A stretch of 11,064 bases of DNA from Acidobacteriota bacterium. GTDB taxonomy: Bacteria > Acidobacteriota > Vicinamibacteria > Vicinamibacterales > UBA2999. Position numbers and translations under genes: made by a program. Location: assembly GCA_020851835.1 (NCBI GenBank), contig JADZBZ010000528.1, positions 1 through 11,064 on the forward strand, read 5' to 3'. Positions 6,424 through 11,064 of this stretch are shown piece after piece (the first letter of the stretch is position 1; each line of letters opens with the position of its first letter). The notes beneath the pieces were generated by a model. It ran no database searches, was not told the origin of the DNA, and saw nothing but the letters and a program-made list of their open reading frames with translations.

Positions 6424-6513
6424 GCGGGCCAACCCGGTCCCCGAGGACGTCGAAGACCGATCGTCAGCCGCGGAAGCGCGGGCCAGCCCTCCGGGTCGCC
6501 GACTGAAAGGATC

Positions 6514-6548
6514 GGCAATGCCCTGCCCATTCGCGGCAGCCGACTACC
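6514..6548. promoter_or_regulatory. Tandem inverted repeats, putative enhancer (UAS) upstream of CsbD
   Basis: GGCAATGCCCTGCC (6514-6527) and GGCAGCCGACTACC (6535-6548; one mismatch in the TGCC arm) start exactly 21 bp apart. Compared with 774-808, the first copies match at 12/14 and the second copies at 11/14 positions, in the same order on the plus strand even though the two promoters point in opposite directions. Centres lie about 144 and 123 bp upstream of the predicted CsbD start, typical enhancer distance. I see no gene in 6424-6697; this pair and the sigma54 promoter are what the gap holds. Confidence 0.55.
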
Positions 6549-6638
6549 TACGCGCCCAGCCGCCCCCATGACCGAGGCCCGCCGCTGGCGTCTGCCGGAC
6601 GTGGACCACCATCGTTTGCGCGCCGGCCCGGGTTCGGG

Positions 6639-6654
6639 TGGCATGCGCCGTGCA
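6639..6654 (+). promoter_or_regulatory. Sigma54 (-24/-12) promoter of the CsbD gene
   Basis: TGGCAT-GCGCC-GTGCA, against consensus TGGCAC-N5-TTGCW. GG at 6640-6641 and GC at 6652-6653 are exactly 10 nt apart, with one mismatch in each element. The predicted start is near 6665, about 21 nt before the AAGGAGG ribosome binding site. Confidence 0.68.
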
Positions 6655-6697
6655 GTGAGTGATTCAGCCGCGGTTCACGCGGTGCAAGGAGGCAATC

Positions 6698-6919
6698 ATG
6701 AACGAAGACACTCTGCAAGGGAAGTGGAAGCAGGTGAAGGGCAAGGTCCGCGAGCAGTGGGGCAAGTTGACCGACGACGACCTCGACCAGATCGAGGGCC
6801 ATTCGGAACAGCTCGTGGGACGCATCCAGGAACGCTACGGCATCGCGCGCGACGCGGCGCAGCGCCAGTACGACGACTGGCGGCACGCCAACGGCATTGG
6901 CTCGGAGGCCGCTGTCTGA
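6698..6919 (+). CDS. CsbD-family stress protein
   Basis: A 73-residue, highly charged, soluble protein starting MNEDTLQGKWKQVKGKVREQ. The motif L-x-GKWKQ-x-KGK-x-x-x-x-WGKLTDDDLD-x-I-x-G is the CsbD (PF05532) hallmark, followed by a helix rich in Gln/Arg/Asp (LVGRIQERYGIARDAAQRQY). Members are small helical proteins induced by general stress (sigmaB-controlled in Bacillus) with no known biochemical activity. ATG at 6698 is chosen because AAGGAGG (6686-6692) lies 5 nt upstream and family homology starts there; an upstream in-frame start at 6659 would precede the predicted transcription start. The sigma54 promoter at 6639-6654 and enhancer-like repeats suggest control by the neighbouring NtrC-type regulator. 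A strong hairpin follows the stop. Confidence 0.92.
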   Translation: MNEDTLQGKWKQVKGKVREQWGKLTDDDLDQIEGHSEQLVGRIQERYGIARDAAQRQYDDWRHANGIGSEAAV

Positions 6920-6933
6920 TGCGATTCGCACCA

Positions 6934-6965
6934 CGCGGAGCACACATCCCCCGTGTGCCTCCGCG
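6934..6965 (+). terminator. Strong hairpin downstream of CsbD
   Basis: CGCGGAGCACAC (6934-6945) pairs with GTGTGC-C-TCCGCG (6953-6965): 12 base pairs with a single bulged C and a 7-nt loop, 14 nt after the CsbD stop. No T tract follows, so it may stabilise the 3' end of the mRNA or aid termination rather than be a classic intrinsic terminator. It separates CsbD from the SYLF gene. Confidence 0.5.
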
Positions 6966-6984
6966 CCCCCGCAAAGCGTCGGCG

Positions 6985-7000
6985 CGGCATCGATCGTGCC
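6985..7000 (+). promoter_or_regulatory. Weak sigma54-like element upstream of the SYLF gene
   Basis: CGGCAT-CGATC-GTGCC keeps the required GG-N10-GC spacing (6986-6987 and 6998-6999) but deviates from consensus in both elements. It would start transcription near 7011, about 44 nt before the ribosome binding site. The stretch is also a palindrome (GGCA-N7-TGCC), so it may be something else. No GGCA-N6-TGCC pair is seen upstream. Confidence 0.3.
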
Positions 7001-7065
7001 TCCGATTGCGTGCGGGCACGTGGCCAGGTCGGCATCCATTACACGACTCACAGTAGGAGGTTCCC

Positions 7066-7776
7066 ATGCCACATTTCAGCAAGCTGTTGCGACTTCTGGC
7101 GCTCGGCGCCGCGGCGGTCACGGTGGCTCAGCCGGCGATCGCCGCGGACAACACGGACGAGATCAAGCGCATCTCGAACTCGATCGACGTCGTCGACGCG
7201 CTCCTCAAGACTCCGGATGACGCGATCCCGGAGTACATCCTCGAGCGCGCCGAGGCCATCGTGGTCATTCCGACCCTCGTCAAGGGAGGTTTCGTGATCG
7301 GCGCCGAACACGGCAAGGGCATCATGAGCGTGCGCGATCGCGCGACGGGCTCGTGGAGCGTGCCGACCTTCGTCGCCATGACCGGTGGCAGCATCGGCTG
7401 GCAAATCGGCGTGCAGTCGGTCGACCTCGTGCTGCTCGTCATGAACAAGGATGGTGTCGACGACCTGCTCGCCTCCGAGTTCAAGCTCGGCGCGGATGCG
7501 TCGGTGGCTGCCGGCCCGGTCGGCCGGACCGCACAGGCCGCCACCGACGCCAGGATGGGCGCCAAGATCCTCGCGTACTCCCGCGCGAAGGGGCTCTTCG
7601 CCGGGGTCTCGGTTCAGGGCTCGTCGCTCCGTGACGACACGGACGCGAACGAGGCGCTGTACGGCAAGGCCTATTCCGCAAAGGAGGTCTTCGCGATGCC
7701 CGCGTCGGCGATGCTGCCGCCGGTGGTCGCCAGGTGGCGTCAGACGCTTCGGACCATCACCCCTGCGTCGCGATAA
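7066..7776 (+). CDS. Exported SYLF (Ysc84-like) domain protein
   Basis: A 236-residue protein with a Sec signal peptide (basic MPHFSKLLRL, hydrophobic core, AIA/A cleavage near residue 26). The mature part is an SYLF/DUF500 domain: helix with DEIKRISNSIDVVDALLK, then IPEYILERAEAIVVIPTLVKG, GFVIGAEHGKGIMSVRD, WSVPTFVAMTGGSIGWQIGV, DLVLLVMNKDGVDDLL, FKLGADASVAAGPVGR and YSRAKGLFAGVSVQGSSLRDD. These are the family's hallmark blocks. Eukaryotic SYLF proteins bind phosphoinositides; bacterial ones are periplasmic or envelope proteins of uncertain role, often stress-linked. AGGAGG (7055-7060) lies 5 nt before the ATG. It follows CsbD by 146 bp across a hairpin, so it is probably a separate transcript; co-regulation with CsbD is plausible but only weakly supported. 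Confidence 0.93.
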   Translation: MPHFSKLLRLLALGAAAVTVAQPAIAADNTDEIKRISNSIDVVDALLKTPDDAIPEYILERAEAIVVIPTLVKGGFVIGAEHGKGIMSVRDRATGSWSVPTFVAMTGGSIGWQIGVQSVDLVLLVMNKDGVDDLLASEFKLGADASVAAGPVGRTAQAATDARMGAKILAYSRAKGLFAGVSVQGSSLRDDTDANEALYGKAYSAKEVFAMPASAMLPPVVARWRQTLRTITPASR

Positions 7777-7824
7777 ATGCGCAGGGGACCGTCCCAGCCA
7801 GCGCCGGCTCGCGCCGCGATCCGG

Positions 7825-7830
7825 TACAAT
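7825..7830 (+). promoter_or_regulatory. Candidate -10 box (TACAAT) of the STAS gene
   Basis: TACAAT in a GC-rich background, 34 nt before the STAS start codon. This leaves room for a leader containing the GGAGG ribosome binding site (7853-7857). No convincing -35 box is seen. Confidence 0.4.
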
Positions 7831-7864
7831 CCCCATCGTCCACGGTTCCCCTGGAGGTGTGACG

Positions 7865-8206
7865 ATGGAGCTTTCGCGGCGCGACATTGGACCGGTGACG
7901 GTTCTGGACCTGTCAGGCAAGCTGACGTTGAGCGAGGGCGCCGGCCGCCTCAAGGAAAAGGTGTCGAGCCTGGTCTTCGAGGACAGGAAACACATCATCC
8001 TTGACCTCGCGCACCTGAGTTACCTGGACAGCGCCGGCCTCGGCGAGATGGTGGCCTGCTATTCCACGGCGACCAAGGGCGGGGGCAAGGTCAAGCTGGC
8101 CAACACGACCGGCAAGATCAAGGACCTGCTGACCATCACCAAACTGCTCACCGTCTTCGACGCCTACGACAGCGAGGCCGAAGCGGTCGCCAGTTTCGGC
8201 GCCTGA
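7865..8206 (+). CDS. STAS-domain protein (anti-sigma factor antagonist type)
   Basis: A 113-residue single STAS domain starting MELSRRDIGPVTVLDLSGKL. It has the beta-strand VLDLSGKL, the strand HIILDLAHLSYLDSAGLG with the conserved phosphorylatable Ser56 (D-S-A-G, as in SpoIIAA/RsbV), and KVKLANTTGKIKDLLTITKLLTVFDAYDS. Such proteins bind an anti-sigma kinase (RsbW/SpoIIAB type) when unphosphorylated and free a sigma factor. No RsbW-like kinase or sigma factor lies in this window, so its partner is elsewhere or it works in another partner-switch. The start is ATG 7865, with GGAGG 7 nt upstream; the frame extends upstream to 7451 antiparallel to no homology and overlapping the SYLF gene out of frame. 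It appears to have its own promoter. Confidence 0.9.
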   Translation: MELSRRDIGPVTVLDLSGKLTLSEGAGRLKEKVSSLVFEDRKHIILDLAHLSYLDSAGLGEMVACYSTATKGGGKVKLANTTGKIKDLLTITKLLTVFDAYDSEAEAVASFGA

Positions 8207-8236
8207 TCGCCAGGCCGACGCCAGGTGTTCGTCGCG

Positions 8237-8250
8237 CGGGCGTGCGCCCG
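8237..8250 (+). terminator. GC-rich hairpin after the STAS gene
   Basis: CGGGC-GTGC-GCCCG is a perfect 5-bp stem (CGGGCG/CGCCCG if the loop is counted as 2 nt), 30 nt after the STAS stop. There is no T tract. It lies just before the promoter of the next gene and could mark the end of the STAS transcript. Confidence 0.3.
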
Positions 8251-8263
8251 GGCGCCCCTCCGC

Positions 8264-8269
8264 TACACT
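8264..8269 (+). promoter_or_regulatory. Candidate -10 box (TACACT), leaderless promoter of the M49 peptidase gene
   Basis: TACACT is followed 8 nt later by the ATG at 8278, so transcription would start at or within 1-2 nt of the start codon. No Shine-Dalgarno precedes this ATG. No clear -35 box. Confidence 0.45.
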
Positions 8270-8277
8270 AGCGATCT

Positions 8278-10302
8278 ATGCGCGTGATCGCTTTCGTCCT
8301 GGCGGCAGCCGGCCTCACTGCCGCGTGCTCCTCCCCGGCCCCGGCCGACACACCTGCCCCCGCGGCGCCGGCCGCCGCCGAGCGGCAGTACCTGCTCGAA
8401 CGCATCGACGATGCCGCCGTCGTGCAGTTGTACGCCGACGGCTTCGAGGGACTCCCGTTGCGGGAGAAGGCCCTGATCTTCCACCTGTACCAGGCCGCGC
8501 TTGCCGGACGCGACATCTTCATCGACCAGCGCCACAAGGACGCCCTGGAGATGCGGGGCGTGCTCGAGCAGATTGTCGCGCATCCCGCCGGCGTGGATCC
8601 CGGCACCCTCGCAGCGGTCCAACGGTATACGAAGCTCTTCTGGATCAACAACGGACCGTACAACAACCTGACGGCCCGCAAGTTCGTGCTCACCTGTACC
8701 CCGGAGGCGTTCGCCGCGGCCGCCAGGGCCGCGTCGGCCGCCGGCGGGGCGTTCGCCAGACGGCCGGGAGAGACGCTCGACGCCCTCCTCGGGCGGCTGC
8801 AGCCCATGCTCTTCGACCCGTCGGTCGATCCCATCGTGACCAACAAGAACCCGGGACCGGGCAAGGACATCCTGCTGGCGAGCGCCAACAACCTGTACTC
8901 CGGCGTCTCCATGGCCGACCTCAAGGGATTCACGGAACGCTACGGGCTCAATTCGCGGCTCGTGAAGCGCGACGGGAAACTGGTGGAGGAGGTGTACAAG
9001 GCCGACGGCCGATACGGGCCCCAGATCACCAGGGTCATCGCGCACCTCGAGGCCGCCAGGGCCCTTGCGCCGCCGTCGATGGCCAAGGCGCTCGAGGCGC
9101 TCGTGACGTTCTATCGCACCGGCGAAGCGGCCGACCGCGAGCGATACGACATCGCCTGGGTGCAGGACAAGGATTCGGCCGTGGACACGATCAACGGGTT
9201 CATCGAGGTCTACATGGACCCCCGCGGCATCAAGGGCAGCTGGGAAGCGCTCGTCTACTACGTGAACCAGGAGAAGACGGCCAGAATCAAGACCCTGGCC
9301 GCCAATGCGCAGTGGTTCGAGGATCACATGCCCTGGGATCCCAGGTACCGCAAGCCGAGCGTGCAAGGCATTGTGGCCAATGCCATCGACGTCGTGGTGG
9401 AAACGGGAGACTCGGGACCGGTGACGCCCATCGGCATCAACCTGCCGAACGACCAGGCGATCCGGGAGAAGTACGGCAGCAAGTCGGTGGCGCTCTCGAA
9501 CGTGACGGAGGCCTACAACCAGTCCACGCCCGGCTCGATGCGCAGCGAGTTCTCGTGGACGCCGGAGGAGGCGGAGCGCTCGGCGACGTTCGGGGAGTTC
9601 GGTGCGGCCCTCACGACGGACATGCACGAAGTGATCGGTCACGCGTCCGGGCGGCAGGCCGAAGGGCTGGCGGCGCCGCCACAGGAGCGGATCAAGGAAC
9701 ACTTCTCGGCGCTCGAAGAGGGGCGCGCGGACCTCGTGGGCCTGTATTTCATCGCGGATCCAAAGCTCGTCGAGCTCGGCATTATCCCGGCGGCCGACCA
9801 GGACGCCGTGGTGCGCGCGGAGTACGAGGCCTACACGCGCAACGCACTCGTCCAGTTGCGCCGGGTCCGCGAAGGCACGCAGATCGAGGAAGACCACATG
9901 CGGAACCGCCAGATGATCGTGCGGTGGCTGATGGCCAACACGAAGGCCGTCGAGGAACGCACCCGGGAGGGCAAGACCTATCTGGTCATGGTCGACCCGG
10001 CGGCCTTTCGCGCCGGCGTGGGGCAGTTGCTTGCCGAGGTGCAGCGCATCAAGTCCGAAGGTGACTACGAGGGCGCGAAATCCCTGTTCGAGACCTACGG
10101 CGTGCACTTCGACGCGAAGCTCCGGGATCAGGTGGTCGCGCGCGTGGACACGCTCAACCTGCCTTCCTACACCGGGTTCGTCATGCCGAAACTGACCGCG
10201 GTGACCGGTTCCGACGGCCAGATCACGGACGTGACGATTTCCTATCCGATGGACCTGACGACGCAGATGCTCGAATATTCAGGGGTCCGGCCGGCACGCT
10301 GA
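8278..10302 (+). CDS. M49-family dipeptidyl-peptidase III, lipoprotein
   Basis: A 674-residue zinc metallopeptidase. The M49 signature HEVIGH is at 450-455 (H450 and H455 zinc ligands, E451 catalytic) and the second motif EEGRAD at 480-485 (E481 third zinc ligand by analogy with the family's EECRAE). The motifs are about 30 residues apart. Bacterial DPP III enzymes are close to 675 residues, so it is full length; the family removes dipeptides from N-termini of short peptides. The N-terminus MRVIAFVLAAAGLTAACSS is a type II signal with lipidated Cys17 and Ser at +2, followed by a Pro/Ala tether (19-34). This predicts outer-membrane anchoring, whereas the studied animal enzymes are cytosolic. 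ATG at 8278 is required for the lipobox. It appears to be a single-gene, leaderless unit, probably for peptide scavenging. Confidence 0.94.
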   Translation: MRVIAFVLAAAGLTAACSSPAPADTPAPAAPAAAERQYLLERIDDAAVVQLYADGFEGLPLREKALIFHLYQAALAGRDIFIDQRHKDALEMRGVLEQIVAHPAGVDPGTLAAVQRYTKLFWINNGPYNNLTARKFVLTCTPEAFAAAARAASAAGGAFARRPGETLDALLGRLQPMLFDPSVDPIVTNKNPGPGKDILLASANNLYSGVSMADLKGFTERYGLNSRLVKRDGKLVEEVYKADGRYGPQITRVIAHLEAARALAPPSMAKALEALVTFYRTGEAADRERYDIAWVQDKDSAVDTINGFIEVYMDPRGIKGSWEALVYYVNQEKTARIKTLAANAQWFEDHMPWDPRYRKPSVQGIVANAIDVVVETGDSGPVTPIGINLPNDQAIREKYGSKSVALSNVTEAYNQSTPGSMRSEFSWTPEEAERSATFGEFGAALTTDMHEVIGHASGRQAEGLAAPPQERIKEHFSALEEGRADLVGLYFIADPKLVELGIIPAADQDAVVRAEYEAYTRNALVQLRRVREGTQIEEDHMRNRQMIVRWLMANTKAVEERTREGKTYLVMVDPAAFRAGVGQLLAEVQRIKSEGDYEGAKSLFETYGVHFDAKLRDQVVARVDTLNLPSYTGFVMPKLTAVTGSDGQITDVTISYPMDLTTQMLEYSGVRPAR

Positions 10303-10314
10303 CCGGCCGTGCCG
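10292..10314 (+). terminator. Hairpin overlapping the end of the M49 gene
   Basis: CGGCACG (10292-10298) and CGTGCCG (10308-10314) form a perfect 7-bp stem with a 9-nt loop that contains the TGA stop. No T tract follows. Termination is possible but unproven. Confidence 0.3.
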
Positions 10315-10349
10315 CCGTTCGGCCCGCAGCATGTGAGCATTTTCCATAC

Positions 10350-10365
10350 GGGTGCGCGATCACCC
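10350..10365. promoter_or_regulatory. Short inverted repeat upstream of the metallo-hydrolase gene
   Basis: GGGTG-CGCGAT-CACCC is a perfect 5-bp inverted repeat about 75 bp before the start codon of the metallo-beta-lactamase-fold gene. It could be an operator or chance in GC-rich DNA. Confidence 0.2.
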
Positions 10366-10426
10366 CAAGGGCGCGCAGGTGACCTTGTCGCACTCTCGAC
10401 GGGATCCGCGACCGCAGACGGGCCAG

Positions 10427-10432
10427 TATGAT
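10427..10432 (+). promoter_or_regulatory. Candidate -10 box (TATGAT), leaderless promoter of the metallo-hydrolase gene
   Basis: TATGAT is followed 7 nt later by the ATG at 10440, the spacing expected when transcription starts at the start codon. No Shine-Dalgarno is present and no clear -35 box. Confidence 0.45.
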
Positions 10433-10439
10433 TACCGCC

Positions 10440-11064
10440 ATGAGCAGACGGTTCGCCGTGCTCGGTTTTCTCACTCTTGCCGGTGTGGCCGCCGTTGTCG
10501 CGCGCGCCGGCGGGGTGCAGGGGCCCCGTCCGCCGGGGGCGGAATTCCGAGGGCAGGCCTTTCTGTTGACGAAAGTGCAGGAGGGCATTTATCAGGCCGA
10601 GGGCACCGGCGCGCTTTCCGTAGGCTGCAACGCCGCGGTCATCGTCAACGACGAGGATGTGCTCGTGGTGGACTCCCTCAGCACGCCCGCCGCGGCGTGG
10701 GCGCTGGCCGAGCAGATCAAGACCATCACCGACAAGCCGATCCGCTACGTCGTCAACACGCACTTCCACTGGGATCACGTCCACGGCAATCAGATTTATG
10801 GGTCCGGAGTGGAGATCATCGGCCACGCGTTCACGCGGCGCATGGTGGCCGCCGGTGAGTCGAAGCGCGGCCGCTCGTACGACATGTTCGTCGGGGTCCT
10901 CCCCTCGCAGATCGCCCAGCTCCGCAAGCAGGTGCATGCGATGGCGCCGGGCGCCGCCAAGGAGAAGCTCGGTGAGCAGCTCCAGGTGCAGGAGCAGTAC
11001 GAGCTGGCCAGCGCCAGCGTCACCCCGCAGCCGCCGACCATCACCTTGACCGAGTCGATGACCC
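10440..11064 (+). CDS. Exported metallo-beta-lactamase-fold hydrolase (C-terminus beyond window)
   Basis: 208 residues are visible with no stop. The N-terminus MSRRFAVLGFLTLAGVAAVV is a Sec signal peptide (twin Arg but no Tat consensus) with ARA cleavage near residue 23. The fold follows: LTKVQEGIYQAEGTGALSVG, NAAVIVNDEDVLVVDSLSTP and the zinc motif THFHWDHVHGN (H108-x-H110-x-D112-H113), then a Gln/Lys-rich helical insert from about 150. The early H-x-H-x-D-H with D112 as metal ligand fits class B-like or quinoprotein-relay-type periplasmic hydrolases; the substrate cannot be told without the C-terminal ligands. The start ATG follows a TATGAT box by 7 nt. The neighbouring M49 lipoprotein is also an exported zinc hydrolase, but promoters appear separate. 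Confidence 0.88.
   Translation, partial: MSRRFAVLGFLTLAGVAAVVARAGGVQGPRPPGAEFRGQAFLLTKVQEGIYQAEGTGALSVGCNAAVIVNDEDVLVVDSLSTPAAAWALAEQIKTITDKPIRYVVNTHFHWDHVHGNQIYGSGVEIIGHAFTRRMVAAGESKRGRSYDMFVGVLPSQIAQLRKQVHAMAPGAAKEKLGEQLQVQEQYELASASVTPQPPTITLTESMT

Noticed and set aside
7048..7998. Minus-strand open frame of 316 codons opposite SYLF and STAS genes
   Set aside because: It spans two well-supported plus-strand genes and the intergenic region; composition is shadow-like (His/Asp/Arg-rich).
8263..10107. Minus-strand open frame of 614 codons opposite the M49 peptidase
   Set aside because: The plus strand carries a complete M49 enzyme with both catalytic motifs; the minus frame has no family resemblance and no RBS. 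A second plus-frame shadow (8325-10064) is rejected for the same reason.
10352..10858. Plus-strand open frame of 168 codons over the start of the metallo-hydrolase
   Set aside because: It is in another frame than the MBL-fold protein with signal peptide and HxHxDH motif; the translation has no domain.
1..11064. CRISPR arrays, tRNA/rRNA genes, IS elements, toxin-antitoxin or phage-defence genes
   Set aside because: I saw no direct-repeat array, no tRNA-like cloverleaf, no transposase motif or flanking inverted repeats, and no defence-type domains.

Overview
The window is about 11 kb of GC-rich, gene-dense bacterial chromosome. No phage, IS element, CRISPR array, tRNA or rRNA was seen. The gene mix is a sigma54-dependent response regulator beside CHASE3/PAS hybrid kinases, small CsbD and Lmo0937-type stress proteins, an SYLF-domain protein, a lipoprotein form of dipeptidyl-peptidase III and an exported metallo-beta-lactamase-fold protein. 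Together with codon use and GC content this suggests a Gram-negative soil bacterium, plausibly Acidobacteriota (Vicinamibacteria-like). That placement is an inference from gene content only.

Layout. (1) 1-154, minus: N-terminus of a TetR repressor cut by the window edge, with a 20-bp near-palindrome just upstream. (2) 181-529: no intact gene, perhaps a decayed carboxymuconolactone-decarboxylase-like fragment. (3) 530-679, minus: a 49-residue Lmo0937-family membrane protein with a good sigma54 promoter. (4) 1010-6011, minus: a three-gene signalling operon in the order degenerate histidine-kinase-like protein, NtrC-type sigma54 activator, membrane hybrid histidine kinase. (5) 6010-6423, plus: a divergent single-domain receiver whose start codon overlaps that of the operon's first gene. 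(6) 6698-6919 CsbD and 7066-7776 SYLF protein, both plus. (7) 7865-8206: STAS-domain protein. (8) 8278-10302: M49 dipeptidyl-peptidase as a lipoprotein. (9) 10440 to the end: exported metallo-beta-lactamase-fold hydrolase, truncated by the window.

The main result is a self-contained regulatory circuit. The operon encodes a sigma54 activator with an intact GAFTGA loop. On each side of the signalling block lies a small stress-type gene (Lmo0937-like on the left, CsbD on the right), each with a -24/-12 promoter showing the exact GG-N10-GC spacing. Upstream of each promoter is a pair of GGCA-N6-TGCC inverted repeats with start points exactly 21 bp (two helical turns) apart; one of the four copies carries a single arm mismatch. 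I propose these are the activator's enhancer sites and that the two small genes are its direct targets.

The operon also looks like a phosphorelay. The hybrid kinase carries its own receiver, and the first gene keeps the phospho-accepting His but has lost the ATP-binding N- and D-boxes, as expected of a Spo0B-like phosphotransferase. The downstream genes (STAS, peptidase, metallo-hydrolase) look independent; two of them appear to have leaderless promoters.
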